A stretch of 64,000 nt of DNA from Gemmatirosa kalamazoonensis (GTDB lineage Bacteria > Gemmatimonadota > Gemmatimonadetes > Gemmatimonadales > Gemmatimonadaceae): contig NZ_CP007128.1 in assembly GCF_000522985.1 (NCBI RefSeq), forward strand, positions 248,001 to 312,000. The letters are read 5' to 3'. The translations under genes and the position numbers were made by a program. The notes beneath the pieces were generated by a model. The model made no database searches, was not told the DNA's origin, and saw only the letters and a list, made by a program, of their open reading frames with translations. Of this stretch, positions 26,051-36,692 are shown in pieces. The number at the start of each line of letters is the position of its first letter. The stretch's first letter is position 1.

Positions 26051-26647
26051 ATGGAGACTCCACGGACCACGGTCGTCGAGCCGGAGCCGTCGTACTACAC
26101 GGCGGAGATGGTGCGCGCGCTCAATGAGGCCGAGGAGGGCTCGACGCGGTACGAGTGCGTCTACGGGGAGCTGTTCGTGACGCCCGGCCCGGGGGAGCCG
26201 CACCAGTTCACGGCCGGCGAGATCTACTCGCGCTTGAAACAGTACGTGCAGGCCGAGCGGCTCGACGCGGTGGTTTACTTCGCCCCCGCCGACATCACGT
26301 GGGGGCGCGACGACGTGCTGGTGCAGCCCGACGTGTTCGTGGTGCCGCGCGAGATGGCGCGGGAGGCGCGCCGCGCCGGCCGCTTCGCACCGGTGCATCA
26401 CCTGCTGCTCGCGATCGAGGTCGTGAGCCCGAACAGCCGGATGCGCGACCGCTTCGCGAAACGGCGGCTGTACCAGGATCGCGGCGTTCCCACCTACTGG
26501 ACCGCCGATCCATCCGCGCGAACCGTCGAGGTCTGGACGCCGGACGCGCACTTCCCTCGCATCGAACGCGAGCGGCTCGCCTGGCACCCCGAGGGCGCCG
26601 GCGAGCCGCTCGTCATCACGCTCGCGGACCTGTTCGCGGAGCCGTGA
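26051..26647 (+). CDS. Uma2 family (DUF820) PD-(D/E)xK nuclease-fold protein
   Basis: A 198-residue Uma2/DUF820 protein. Visible family blocks: YTAEMVRALNEAEEGSTRYE at the start, CVYGELFVTPGPGEPHQ, VQPDVFVVPRE (Asp of the PD motif), LLAIEVVSPNSRMRD (the ExK-like strand) and KRRLYQDRGVPTYW. These keep the restriction-endonuclease-like core residues. The function of Uma2 proteins is not established; many are mobile-element associated. It is convergent with the first permease of the array (7-bp gap). Confidence 0.85.
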   Translation: METPRTTVVEPEPSYYTAEMVRALNEAEEGSTRYECVYGELFVTPGPGEPHQFTAGEIYSRLKQYVQAERLDAVVYFAPADITWGRDDVLVQPDVFVVPREMAREARRAGRFAPVHHLLLAIEVVSPNSRMRDRFAKRRLYQDRGVPTYWTADPSARTVEVWTPDAHFPRIERERLAWHPEGAGEPLVITLADLFAEP

Positions 26648-26654
26648 CGAACCG

Positions 26655-29135
26655 TTAGTCACCGCGCAGCACCGCCGCCGGATCCGTCCGCGCCGCGCGC
26701 CGCGCCGGGATCGCGCTCGCGAGCAGCGCCACTCCACCGAGCACCACCGCGACGCCCACGTACGTCACGACGTCGAACCGCCCGACGCCGAACAGCAACG
26801 AGCCGAGGACGCGCGTCGCGACGACCGACAGCGCGGCGCCCAACACGATCCCCACGCCGGCGAGCGTCGCCGCGCCGCGCAGCACGAGCCGCACGAGCCG
26901 CGTCGGTCCCGCGCCGATGGCCGAGCGCACCGCGAGCTCGCCCGCGCGCAGCACGGTCCCCTGCGCCACCACGCCGTACACGCCGACCGCCGCCAGCGCG
27001 AGCGCGGAGAGCGCGAACGCGAGCACGAGCGCGAGGTCGAACCGCCGCTGCGACATCGTGTCGCCGACGAGCGTGGCGCCGGTGCGCACGTCGGTCACCG
27101 GGATGTCGGGGTCGACCCCGCGCACTGCGCGCCGCACGGACGCGACGAGCGCCGCCGGATCCCCCGCCGCGCGCACGACGAGGTAGCCCCACCGCCACGG
27201 GTTCACCGTCATCGGCAGGTACACCGTGGGGATCGGCGTCGCATCGGCGAGCGACTGGAACTTCACGTCGCCGGCCACCCCGACGACGACGGCCTGCACC
27301 GGTCGCCCGAAGTCGGCGCGCCCCGACGCCTGCTTGAACACGGTGAACCGGCGGCCTAACGGATCCTGCCCGGGCCACGTCGTGCGCGCCAGCTCCGCGT
27401 CCACCACCGCGGGCACGTCGGCCGCGTCGGGCGTCGCGGCGCGCGCCTGGTCGGCGTCGTCGAGCGCGCGGCCGCGCCGCACGGGGATGCCGCTCGCCGC
27501 GAAGTAGCCGCCGTCGGCGACGCGGAACAGCGCGCCGAGCGTGTCGGGACCGCCGGCGATCCGCACGCGCGTCGGGATGCCGGCGCCGGTGAGCGCGAGG
27601 TGGTTCACGATCCCCGCGGCGCGCACGCCGGGGATCGCGGCCGCCGCGGCGCGCAGCCGATCGTAGAGCGCGACGAGCCGCTCCGGTGTCTCGTATCGCT
27701 CGGCCAGCGGCGCGACGCGGAGCACGACGAGGCGCTCCACGGGGAAGCCAGCGTCCTGCGCACGCAGCGCGAGGAAGCTGCGGCCGAGCAGCCCGCCGCC
27801 GACGAGCAGCACGAGCGTGAGCGCGACCTGCGCGACGGTGACGGCGTCGCGGAACCGCCGCGCGCCCGCGCCGCCGCCCAACGATCGCGTTCCCTCGCGC
27901 AGCGTCCGCGCGGAGCCGGCGCGCAGCGCATTGAGCGCGGGGCCGAGGCCGAACAGCAGCACCGTCGCGAGCGACACGACGAGCGCGAACGCGAGCACGC
28001 GTCCGTCCACCGCGACCGCGTCGAGCCGCGGCACGGCGCTCGACAGCGGCGGCTCCGGCGCCGCGCGACGGAGCGCCGCGACGCCGCCGATCGCGAGCAG
28101 CACGCCGAACGCGCCGCCGGCGAGCGCGACGACGACGCTCTCCGCGAGCAGCCGCCTGAGCAGCCGCGCGCGCTCGGCGCCTAACGCGGCGCGCACGGCC
28201 AGCTCGCGCGCCCGCGCCGTCGCGCGCACGAGCGACAGGTTCGCGACGTCCGCGCACGCGACGAGGAGCAGCAGCCCGACGGCCCCCAGCAGCACGAGGA
28301 GCTGCGTGCGCACGGAGCCGACGAGCTCCTCGCGCAGCGGCACGACGTGCGCACCGATGTCGCGGTTCGCGTCCGGATGCTCGACGGCGAGCCGGCGCGC
28401 CACGGCGGCGAGATCGGCGCCGACGCTCGCCGCGGACACGCCGGGTGCGAGGCGCGCGATCACCCGCGAGTCCACGCGCAGGTCGCGCCGCTCGAGCCGC
28501 TGCGCGACGGCGGGACGCTCCGCGGCAAGCGGCGCGAGCGGCGCCCACGCTTCCGTCCACCGACCGGGATACTCGTAGCCCGGCGGCATCACGCCGACCA
28601 CGGTGTAGCTCCCTTCCGCGAAGTCGAGCGTGCGCCCGATCACCGACGGGTCGGCGCCGAAGCGCGTGCGCCACAGCCGGTGGCCGAGCACGATGACGTG
28701 GGGCGCGCCGGCCCGCTCCTCGTCGGGGCGGAACGTACGCCCGAGCAGCGGACGCCCGCCGAGCACGCGGAAGAAGCCGTCGCTCACGTACGCGACGTTG
28801 AGGCTCACGGCGCTCTCCGTGCCGCGCAGCAGCAGCCCCTCGCTGCGCGCGAACGCGACGTCGTCGAACCGCCGGCCGCCGAGCGCGGCGCGCCAGTCGG
28901 CGAAGTCGGGGTACGACGCGGGCGTCGGGATGGTCGCGTCGTTCGCCGGGTTCGCCCAGACGGCGACGAGCCGCGCCGCGTCGCGGTACGGCAACGGCCG
29001 CAGCAGCATCGCGTCGACGACCGTGAAGATCGCCGTCGTGGCGCCGATGCCTAACGCGAGCGTGAGCACGACGGCGGTCAGGAAGCCCGGTGCGCGCCGC
29101 AGCGAGCGCAGGGCGAGCGTGAGGTCGGAGGGCAT
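26655..29135 (-). CDS. ADOP permease, array member 1 (most distal)
   Basis: 826 residues, the last gene of the minus-strand export array. It starts MPSDLTLALRSLRRAPGF and has TM1 LALGIGATTAIFTVVDAM. The central block reads LLLLVACADVANLSLVRA, where the other members have ACANVAN or ACANAAN. It ends AIPARRAARTDPAAVLRGD. Two periplasmic MacB-type domains (about 45-265 and 440-670) alternate with FtsX helices. The 66-bp spacer to the next permease upstream contains no obvious promoter. No ATPase is closer than 10 kb, so it likely shares the encoded ATPases. Cargo unknown. Confidence 0.88.
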   Translation of the reverse strand: MPSDLTLALRSLRRAPGFLTAVVLTLALGIGATTAIFTVVDAMLLRPLPYRDAARLVAVWANPANDATIPTPASYPDFADWRAALGGRRFDDVAFARSEGLLLRGTESAVSLNVAYVSDGFFRVLGGRPLLGRTFRPDEERAGAPHVIVLGHRLWRTRFGADPSVIGRTLDFAEGSYTVVGVMPPGYEYPGRWTEAWAPLAPLAAERPAVAQRLERRDLRVDSRVIARLAPGVSAASVGADLAAVARRLAVEHPDANRDIGAHVVPLREELVGSVRTQLLVLLGAVGLLLLVACADVANLSLVRATARARELAVRAALGAERARLLRRLLAESVVVALAGGAFGVLLAIGGVAALRRAAPEPPLSSAVPRLDAVAVDGRVLAFALVVSLATVLLFGLGPALNALRAGSARTLREGTRSLGGGAGARRFRDAVTVAQVALTLVLLVGGGLLGRSFLALRAQDAGFPVERLVVLRVAPLAERYETPERLVALYDRLRAAAAAIPGVRAAGIVNHLALTGAGIPTRVRIAGGPDTLGALFRVADGGYFAASGIPVRRGRALDDADQARAATPDAADVPAVVDAELARTTWPGQDPLGRRFTVFKQASGRADFGRPVQAVVVGVAGDVKFQSLADATPIPTVYLPMTVNPWRWGYLVVRAAGDPAALVASVRRAVRGVDPDIPVTDVRTGATLVGDTMSQRRFDLALVLAFALSALALAAVGVYGVVAQGTVLRAGELAVRSAIGAGPTRLVRLVLRGAATLAGVGIVLGAALSVVATRVLGSLLFGVGRFDVVTYVGVAVVLGGVALLASAIPARRAARTDPAAVLRGD

Positions 29136-29201
29136 GGGCGTGGCTCCGGTTCGGGGTGGCGCGGGCGGAACACCAACCCAACCCGCGCCGTCCCCGACGC
29201 G

Positions 29202-31622
29202 TCACTCCTGTCGCAGCGTGATCGCGGGATCCACGCGCGATGCGCGGCGCGTCGGCACGAGCGCGGCGAGCGCCGCGGTGCCTACCAGCGTCGCCGCCAC
29301 CGCGACGAGCGTGATCGGATCGCTCGGCCCCACGCCATAGAGCTGCGACCGCAGCAGCCGCGCGCCGAGCAGCGCCACCGGCGCGCCGACGAGCGCTCCC
29401 GTGCCCGCGAGGCGCAGCGCGCCGCCGAGCACCAGCCGCGCGACGTCCACCCGCTGCGCGCCTAACGCGACGCGCACGCCGATCTCCCGCGCGCGCTGCG
29501 CCACGAGATACGCGAGCAGCCCGTAGAGCCCCACCATGGCGAGGAGCAGCGCGCTCCCCGCGAACACCGCCGTGAGGAACAGCGAGAAGCGCCGCGTCGA
29601 GAGCGCCTGCGCGACGTAGTCGTCCATCGTGCGGACGTTCATCACCGGCTGCTCCGGATCGACCGACGCGATCGCCGCGCGGGCGGCGCGCTCGAGCGCG
29701 AGCGGCGCGCCGCGCGTGCGCACGAGCAGCGAGCCGGCGATGTCGGTCTCCTGCGCGACCGGCAGGTACGCCGCCGGCTGCGGGCCCTCGTCGATCGCGT
29801 TCGCGCGCACGTCGCCGACGACGCCGACGACGGTGAGCGGCTCCGCGCGCAGGCCGCCGAGCCTGCGTCCGACCAGGCTGCCGTGCGGGAGCAGCCGCCG
29901 GGCGAGCGACGCGCTGACGATGACGACGCGGCGCGCGCCCGCGGTGTCGCGGTCGGAGAACGCGCGCCCGGCGACCAGCGGGATGCCGAGCACCGCGTGA
30001 TAGTCGGCCGACACGTCATGCGGCCACAGCGTCGGCAGATCCTCCGGCTTCGGCTGCGGCTCGCCCTCCACCCATGCCGTGGCGTAGCCACCGAGGCCGG
30101 AGAGCGGGACCGCGTCGGTGATCGCGACGCCCTCGACGCCGGGCAGCGCGCGGATGCGCTCCGCCGCGCGCAGCAGGAACTGGCCGCGCGCGCGGTCCGT
30201 CGGAAAGCGCGACTCCGGCATGAGCGTGAACATCGTGAGCAGCCGCTCGGGGCGGAATCCGAGCGGCTCGCCGGCGAGCGTGACGTAGCTGCGCACGAGC
30301 AGCCCGGCGCCGGCGAGCAGCACGAGCGACAGCGCGACCTCGGCGACGACGAGCACGCCGCGCGCCCGCTGCGCGGCGCCGCCCAACGTCGTTCCGCGGC
30401 CGACCGAGCGCGCCGCGCCGGCGGGCGCGGTGCGCGCCGCGTGCAGCGCCGGGAGCAATCCCGCGACGACCGATGCGACGACGGCGGCGAGTGCCGCGAA
30501 CGCGAGCGCCGGCCGGTGCATGCCCGCCTCGGCGACGCGGGGCAGTCCGTTAGGCGCGAGCGCCACGAGCCACCGCACGCCGAGCGACGCGAGCGCGAGC
30601 CCGCCCGCCGCCCCGGCGCCGGCGAGCAGCAGGCTCTCGGCCAGCAGCTGCCGGACGAGGCGCGCGCCGGTCGCGCCTAACGCCACGCGCACGCCGAGCT
30701 CGCGGCCGCGCGACGTGCCGCGCGCGAGCAGCAGCCCGGCGACGTTCGCGCACGCCACGAGCAGCACGAGCCCCACCGCGGTCGCGAACAGCAGCAGCGC
30801 GGACCGGATCGGCCGCACGACGTGCGCGCGCAGGCCGCGCACATGGATCGTCTCCGCCGCGGCGGGGTTGCGCCGGTGCTGCGCGACGGCGAGGCGCGCG
30901 AGCTCCGACGACGCCTGCTCCAGCGTCGCCCCCGGCGCGAGCCGCCCGAACGCCCACCAGCCGATGTTGTCCGGGCTGTCCTTCACCGGATCGACGTCCG
31001 ACGCCACCCACAGCTCGAGCGCGCGCGACGGCAGCAGCGCGTTGTGCGGCAGGGTGCTCGGCAGGTCGAAGCCGGCCGGCATCACGCCGACCACGGCGTA
31101 CGTCGTGCCGTCCATGCGGAACGTGCGACCCACGACATGCGGATCCGCGCCGAACCGCCGGCGCCACAGCGCGTCGCTCAGCACCGCGACGCGGGGCGCG
31201 CCGGGCCGGTCCTCGCCGGCGACGAACCTGCGGCCGAGCGCCGGGCGCGCGCCGAGCGTCGCGAACGCGTCGGCCGTGACGTGCGCGCCGAGCACCGCCT
31301 CCGCCTGCGGCGCGCCGGCGAGGTTGAACAGCCAGTAGCGGTACGCCGAGACGTGCGACAGCGTGCGCGCGTCGCGGCGCCATTCCGTGACGTCGTGCAG
31401 CGACGACTGCGCGTTCACGTTCTCGAACGTCTTCCCCTGCTCCCACAGATAGACCAGCCGATCGGGCGCCTCGTACGGCAGCGGGCGCAGGAGCACGGCG
31501 TCGATCACCGTGTACGTCGCGGTCGTGACGCCGATGCCCAGCGCGAGCGTCAGGATGGCGACGAAGGCGAGACCCTTCGCGGCGATCAGCGATCGATAGG
31601 CTTGGCGAAGGTCGGAGAACAT
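29202..31622 (-). CDS. ADOP permease, array member 2
   Basis: 806 residues starting MFSDLRQAYRSLIAAKG with TM1 LALGIGVTTATYTVIDAV. Its first periplasmic domain has NAQSSLHDVTEWRRDARTL. The central FtsX block has VACANVAGLLLARGTSRGRE and the C-terminus LVPTRRASRVDPAITLRQE. Seven or eight hydrophobic segments are visible in the two clusters at about 265-420 and 675-790. It contains three GCCTAAC/GTTAGGC words, mostly encoding Leu-Gly. A palindromic repeat separates it from member 3. Confidence 0.88.
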   Translation of the reverse strand: MFSDLRQAYRSLIAAKGLAFVAILTLALGIGVTTATYTVIDAVLLRPLPYEAPDRLVYLWEQGKTFENVNAQSSLHDVTEWRRDARTLSHVSAYRYWLFNLAGAPQAEAVLGAHVTADAFATLGARPALGRRFVAGEDRPGAPRVAVLSDALWRRRFGADPHVVGRTFRMDGTTYAVVGVMPAGFDLPSTLPHNALLPSRALELWVASDVDPVKDSPDNIGWWAFGRLAPGATLEQASSELARLAVAQHRRNPAAAETIHVRGLRAHVVRPIRSALLLFATAVGLVLLVACANVAGLLLARGTSRGRELGVRVALGATGARLVRQLLAESLLLAGAGAAGGLALASLGVRWLVALAPNGLPRVAEAGMHRPALAFAALAAVVASVVAGLLPALHAARTAPAGAARSVGRGTTLGGAAQRARGVLVVAEVALSLVLLAGAGLLVRSYVTLAGEPLGFRPERLLTMFTLMPESRFPTDRARGQFLLRAAERIRALPGVEGVAITDAVPLSGLGGYATAWVEGEPQPKPEDLPTLWPHDVSADYHAVLGIPLVAGRAFSDRDTAGARRVVIVSASLARRLLPHGSLVGRRLGGLRAEPLTVVGVVGDVRANAIDEGPQPAAYLPVAQETDIAGSLLVRTRGAPLALERAARAAIASVDPEQPVMNVRTMDDYVAQALSTRRFSLFLTAVFAGSALLLAMVGLYGLLAYLVAQRAREIGVRVALGAQRVDVARLVLGGALRLAGTGALVGAPVALLGARLLRSQLYGVGPSDPITLVAVAATLVGTAALAALVPTRRASRVDPAITLRQE

Positions 31623-31659
31623 CGGTGTGAGGTTTGGGATCTTACTGCGCTGGGGACGG

Positions 31660-31807
31660 CGGCGGCGATACTGTGCGGACGATACGGCACGATGGTGCGC
31701 GAGCGACGCTCACCGCGCGGCACGGCGCCGTTCAGCGGTGCGAGCGTCGTTCGCGCCTCATCGCGCTGTATCGTCGGCGCCGTATCGCCCGCGCCGTCAA
31801 CAGCGCG
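31660..31807. repeat. dispersed palindromic repeat, copy B
   Basis: The element fills the 197-bp spacer between two permeases. The left arm (GGCGATACTGTGCGGACGAT, from 31664) pairs with the right arm (CATCGCGCTGTATCGTCGGC to about 31795). The core AGCGGTGCGAGCGTCGTTCG (31734-31753) matches copy A and the split copy C/D. It may separate transcription or stabilise mRNA halves within the array. Confidence 0.82.
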
Positions 31808-31819
31808 GTTCGCGCCTCA

Positions 31820-34237
31820 TCATTCCGATCGCAGCGCCACCGTAGGACTGACCCGCGTCGCCCGCCGCGCCGGGAGGTACGCCGCGAGCGACGCCGCGAG
31901 CCCCAGCACGAGCGGCGCGGCGACGAGCGTCACCGGATCGACCGCGCCGATGCCGTACAGCGCGGATCCGAGCAGGCGCTCGACGAGCAGCGTGAGCGCG
32001 AGCCCGATCGCGAGGCCCACGACCACCGCGCGCCCTGCCTCGCCCATCATGCGGCGGACGAGCCGCGCCGGCGCCGCGCCCAACGCCGCGCGCACGCCGA
32101 TCTCGCGCGTGCGGCGCGCGACCGCGAACGCGACCACGCCGTAGATGCCGACCGCCGCGAGCAGCAGCGCGAGCCCGCCGAACACCGCGGTGAACGCCGC
32201 GCCGAGCTGCGCGGGGAGCATCGAGATGCGCATGTCGTCGTCGATCGTCGCCACCGTCGGCGGCGGCAGCAGCGGGTCCATCGACACCACCGCCGCCCGC
32301 AGCGTGCGGCCGAGGGTCGCGGCGGTCGTCGGGTCGGCGGCGCGCGCGTGGAGCACCATCTCGGCCCGCGTGCTCTGTGCGGCCGCGAGATACATGAACG
32401 CGGGCGTGTCCTCGCCGACCGAGTTGTACTTCGCGTCCCGCGCCACGCCGACCACCGTGAGCCACGGACCGCCCGGACCGTCGAGGCTCACTCGGCGCCC
32501 CAGCGCGTCGCCGTCGGGCCACAGCCGGCGCGCCATCGTCTCGTTCACCACCAGCGCGCCCGGCGCGCCGTCGCGATCGGCGGTGGTGAACTCGCGGCCG
32601 CGCACGATCGGCAGCCGCAGCGTCTCGAAGTAGCCGTCGCCCACCGTGTTGAAGTAGACCAGGCGGCTGCCGTCGGGCCGGTCGCCGCGCACGCCGGACG
32701 CCCACACGAGCGTCTGCATGTTCGAGCCGCCCAACGGCACGATCGCCGCCACCGACGCCGCGCGCACGCCGGGCGTCGCGCGCGCCTGCTCCACCAGCCG
32801 GCGGAAGAACTCGCGTCGCGCCGCGGGCTCGAGCTGCCGCGATTGCAGGTCGACCGCGAGATCGAGCACGCCGCGGGTGTCGAAGCCCGGATCCATGCGC
32901 CGCGCGTTCGACAGGCTGTGCACGAGCAGCGACGCGACGGCGAGGCACAGCGTGCACAGTGCGACCTGCACGCCCACCAGCGTGCCGCGCAGCCGCGAGC
33001 GCGTGCCCACCGCGCCGCCCGCGCCGTCCTTCAGCGCCGGCAGCACCGCGGGGCGCGACGCGCGCAGCGCCGGGACGAGCCCGAACAGCAGCGCCGTCGC
33101 CACCGTGAGCGCCACCGTGTAGAGCGTCACCGTCGCGTCGGGCGCGAAGTCGACGAGCACGGGCTCCGGCACGCGCGCCGTCAGCGCGTCGCCGAGGGCG
33201 CGCGTCGCCCACGACGCGACGAACAGCCCGAGCGCGCCGCCCGCCGCGGCGAGCACCACGCTCTCCGTCAGGAGCTGCCGCACGAGCCGGCCACGGCTCG
33301 CGCCGAGCGCCACGCGCATCCCCACCTCGCGCCCGCGCGTCGTCGCGCGCGCGAGCAGCAGGTTCGCGACGTTCGCGCACGCGATGAGCAGCACGACCGA
33401 CACCACGCCTAACAACAAGCCCGTCCCGGCGACGACCGGCGTGCGCAGCTCGGCGTTGACGCCGCGCGCGTGGTCCGTGCGCAGCGTGAACCGGTCGCCC
33501 GCGTAGCGCGCCGTGTCGGCGGCCACCATGCGCCGCGCCGCGACGGCGAGCGCCGCGTCGGCCGAACGGCGGCTCACGCCGTCGCGCAGCCGCGCGGTGA
33601 TGTAGAGGCTCCCGCCCCACTCCTCGGCGCGCTGCCCGGTGAGCGGCAGCGACGCGGCGCTCGAGAAGAACACGTCGGGGCGCCACGGCATCACGGAGCT
33701 CGTGAACCCCGCGTCCGCGACACCGGCGACCGTGAACGGCTGCCCGTTGATGCGCAGCACGCGGCCGACGACGTTCGGGTCGGCGCCGAGCCGACGCTCC
33801 CAGTAGCGGTGGCTCAGCACGACGAGCTGCGCGCTCTGCGCCGCCGAATCGGCGCCGGTGAGCACGCGGCCGAGCGCGGGACGCACGCCGAGCGCGGGGA
33901 AGAAGTTCCCGGCGACGATGGAGCCGGTGAGCTTCTCCGGCTCCGTGCCGTCGGTGCGCGCGAGCGACATCAGCCGCTCACCGACGACGTCGGCGAACAC
34001 GCCGCGCGTCTGCTCCGCCACCGCCGTCAGCTCGCTGTAGTTCAGCGGGCTGTGATGGTTGCGGTAGACGCGTACGAGATCACCCGCGCCGTGCAGCGGA
34101 CGCAGGAGCAGCGCGTTGCCGACGCTGAAGATCGCGGCGTTCGCGCCGATGCCCAACGCGAGCGACAGCACGGCGACGAGCGCGAAGCCGGGCGCGGAGC
34201 GCAGCTGTCGGAGAGCGTACCGGAGGTCGGAGAGCAT
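31820..34237 (-). CDS. ADOP permease, array member 3
   Basis: 805 residues starting [20 protein letters not shown]1 is [18 protein letters not shown]. The first periplasmic domain begins [20 protein letters not shown], distinct from the other members. The middle block is [21 protein letters not shown] and the end [19 protein letters not shown], with Ser for the usual Asp in the RVDP motif. The spacer to member 4 is 46 bp. Confidence 0.88.
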   Translation of the reverse strand: MLSDLRYALRQLRSAPGFALVAVLSLALGIGANAAIFSVGNALLLRPLHGAGDLVRVYRNHHSPLNYSELTAVAEQTRGVFADVVGERLMSLARTDGTEPEKLTGSIVAGNFFPALGVRPALGRVLTGADSAAQSAQLVVLSHRYWERRLGADPNVVGRVLRINGQPFTVAGVADAGFTSSVMPWRPDVFFSSAASLPLTGQRAEEWGGSLYITARLRDGVSRRSADAALAVAARRMVAADTARYAGDRFTLRTDHARGVNAELRTPVVAGTGLLLGVVSVVLLIACANVANLLLARATTRGREVGMRVALGASRGRLVRQLLTESVVLAAAGGALGLFVASWATRALGDALTARVPEPVLVDFAPDATVTLYTVALTVATALLFGLVPALRASRPAVLPALKDGAGGAVGTRSRLRGTLVGVQVALCTLCLAVASLLVHSLSNARRMDPGFDTRGVLDLAVDLQSRQLEPAARREFFRRLVEQARATPGVRAASVAAIVPLGGSNMQTLVWASGVRGDRPDGSRLVYFNTVGDGYFETLRLPIVRGREFTTADRDGAPGALVVNETMARRLWPDGDALGRRVSLDGPGGPWLTVVGVARDAKYNSVGEDTPAFMYLAAAQSTRAEMVLHARAADPTTAATLGRTLRAAVVSMDPLLPPPTVATIDDDMRISMLPAQLGAAFTAVFGGLALLLAAVGIYGVVAFAVARRTREIGVRAALGAAPARLVRRMMGEAGRAVVVGLAIGLALTLLVERLLGSALYGIGAVDPVTLVAAPLVLGLAASLAAYLPARRATRVSPTVALRSE

Positions 34238-34283
34238 CGGCGGTGAGTCAGGGTGAGGCGATGTTGGGCGGCGTCAGGCGGTG

Positions 34284-36668
34284 TCAGTCCTGCGCGAGCA
34301 CGACGACGGGATCGACGCGCGTCGCGCGCCGCGCGGGCACGTACGCGGCGACGAGCGCGACGGCGCCGAGGAACACGGTGACGACGATGAACGCCACGGG
34401 GTCGGTGGCGCTCACGCCGTAGAGCAGCGCGCCGAGCACGCGCGACGCGCCCCACGCGGCGCCGAGGCCTAACGCGAGGCCGGCGAGCACCGGCGCGGTC
34501 CCCTGCCCGACGACGAGCCGCACGACGGACCGCGGACGCGCGCCCAACGCCATCCGGATGCCGAACTCGCGCGCGCGCTGCGCGACGCCGTACGCCACCA
34601 CGCCGTAGATGCCGACCGCGGCGAGGGCGAGCGCCACCGCGGCGAAGAGCGCGACGAGCATCGCCGTGACGCGCGGCCGCGCCACGTCGCGGTCGAGGCG
34701 CTCGGCCAGCGTGCGCGTGTCGTAGACCGGCAGCTCGGGGTCGACCGCGGCGACCGCGTTGCGCACCGCAGCGACGTACGAGCTCGGATCGCCGGCGCCG
34801 CGCACGGCGACGAACATCGAGCCGCGCGCGAGCTGCGCGGCACTGAAATAGAGCTGGGCGTACGGGCGCTGGCCGAGCCCCTCCTGCCGCGTGTCGGCGA
34901 CGACGCCGACGACCGTGCACCACGTCTCGCCGTCGACGCTCACGCGGCCGCCGATCGGGTCGCGGCCGGGCCAGAACCGCTTCGCCATCTCCGTGTTGAT
35001 CACGGCGACGTACGGCGCGCCGTCGCGGTCGCGCGCGTCGATCACGCGTCCCCGCACGAGGCGGATGCCGAGCGTCTTGAAGTAGCCGTCGGTCACCGAG
35101 TACGGCTGCGCGTCCTCGTTCGTGGTGCGGTTGGGATCGGGCGTGCGCCCTTCCACCTGCACGCTCCAGTAGCCGATGCCGGCGAACGGCACGTTCGACG
35201 TCAGCGCGGCGGACGTCACGCCCGGCACCGCGCGCACGCGCATCAGCACCGCGTCCCACGCGGCGCGCGTACGCACGTCGTCCGGGTAGCGCGCGCGGGG
35301 GAGCGACACGCGCGCCGTCAGCACGTGCTCCGCATCGAAGCCCGGCGACACCGACAGCAGCCGCTGGAAGCTGCGCGCGAGCAGCGCCGCCCCGACGAGC
35401 AGCACGACGGCCATCGCGACCTCGGCCAGCACGAGCGCATCGCGCGTGCGGCGTCCGCCCGCCGTGCCGGCGAGCGATCGGCCGCCGGCGCGCAGCGTGC
35501 CCTGCAGGCTCTCGCTCGACAGCCGCATCGCGGGCACCACGCCGAACAGCAGCCCCGTGAGCACGCTCACGGCGAGCGCGAAGCCGAGCACGCGGCCGTC
35601 GACCTGCACCGCGCCGAGCCGGGGGATCGCGTCGAAGTGCGACGCGGCGAGCAGCTTCACGCCGAGCGACGCGAGCAGCACGCCGAGCGCCCCGCCGGCC
35701 ACCGACAGCACGAGGCTCTCGACGAGGAGCTGCCGGAACACGCGCCGCCGCCCGGCGCCTAACGCGGCGACGAGCGCCACCTCGCGCGCGCGGCCCGCGG
35801 CCCGCGCCAGCAGCAGGTTCGCGGCGTTCGCGCACGCGACGAGCAGCACCAGCCCGGCGGCGCCCATGAACACCCACAGCGCGCGCTGCGCGGGCCCCAC
35901 GAGCTCCTCCCGCAGCGTGCCGAGGTCGGAGCGGATGCGCGCGTTCGTCTGCGGGTACTGCTGCGCGAGCCGCGCGCTCACCGCGGCGAGCGTCGCGCGC
36001 GCCTGCTCGACCGTGACGCCCGGCTTCAGGCGGCCGAGCACGTCGAGGAACTCGGAGCGCCGGTTGAACGTCGTGTCGGTGCGCTGCGGCACGAGCAGGT
36101 CGGGCGACGCCGGGTACTCGAGACCCGCCGGCGCGACGCCGATGATCGTGCGCGAGATGCCGTTCAGCGTGATCGCCTTGCCGACGACCGCAGGATCGGC
36201 CCCGTAGTGTCGGCGCCAGAACTCGTTGCCGAGGATGACGACACTCGGCACCGCGCCGCGCTCGTCGTCGGCCACGAAGTCGCGGCCGAGCACCGGCGCG
36301 ATGCCGAGGACGTGGAAGTAGTTCGCCGTCACCGCGGCGCCGTTCGCGCGCTCCGGCGCGCGGTCGCCGGTCACCGTGTACTGCGCATCGCCGATCGCGG
36401 CGAGCTCGCCGACGCGCGCGAAGCCGTCGCGCCAGTCGAGGAAGTCGGGCAGCGAGGTGCTCGTGCGCCCGAAGTCGGGGTACACGCCCCACGCCACCAC
36501 GAGGCGATCGGGCTCCGGGTACGGCGGCGGCCGCAGGAGCACACCGTTCACGACGCTGAAGATCGCGGTCGTGGCGCCGATGCCCAACGCGAGCGTCAGC
36601 AGCGCGACCGTCGTGAACCCCGGCGCGCGACGGAGACGCCGGGCAGCGATGCGGAAGTCCGAGAGCAT
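34284..36668 (-). CDS. ADOP permease, array member 4
   Basis: 794 residues starting MLSDFRIAARRLRRAPGF; TM1 LALGIGATTAIFSVVNGVLL. The central block is [22 protein letters not shown], and the C-terminus [19 protein letters not shown]. The periplasmic part carries VVAWGVYPDFGRTSTSLPDF. It is 24 bp downstream of member 5, so the two are almost surely one transcript. A very long antisense frame across 34042-38502 is a composition shadow. Confidence 0.88.
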   Translation of the reverse strand: MLSDFRIAARRLRRAPGFTTVALLTLALGIGATTAIFSVVNGVLLRPPPYPEPDRLVVAWGVYPDFGRTSTSLPDFLDWRDGFARVGELAAIGDAQYTVTGDRAPERANGAAVTANYFHVLGIAPVLGRDFVADDERGAVPSVVILGNEFWRRHYGADPAVVGKAITLNGISRTIIGVAPAGLEYPASPDLLVPQRTDTTFNRRSEFLDVLGRLKPGVTVEQARATLAAVSARLAQQYPQTNARIRSDLGTLREELVGPAQRALWVFMGAAGLVLLVACANAANLLLARAAGRAREVALVAALGAGRRRVFRQLLVESLVLSVAGGALGVLLASLGVKLLAASHFDAIPRLGAVQVDGRVLGFALAVSVLTGLLFGVVPAMRLSSESLQGTLRAGGRSLAGTAGGRRTRDALVLAEVAMAVVLLVGAALLARSFQRLLSVSPGFDAEHVLTARVSLPRARYPDDVRTRAAWDAVLMRVRAVPGVTSAALTSNVPFAGIGYWSVQVEGRTPDPNRTTNEDAQPYSVTDGYFKTLGIRLVRGRVIDARDRDGAPYVAVINTEMAKRFWPGRDPIGGRVSVDGETWCTVVGVVADTRQEGLGQRPYAQLYFSAAQLARGSMFVAVRGAGDPSSYVAAVRNAVAAVDPELPVYDTRTLAERLDRDVARPRVTAMLVALFAAVALALAAVGIYGVVAYGVAQRAREFGIRMALGARPRSVVRLVVGQGTAPVLAGLALGLGAAWGASRVLGALLYGVSATDPVAFIVVTVFLGAVALVAAYVPARRATRVDPVVVLAQD

Positions 36669-36692
36669 GTGAGCGGGGGAACGAGAGAGACG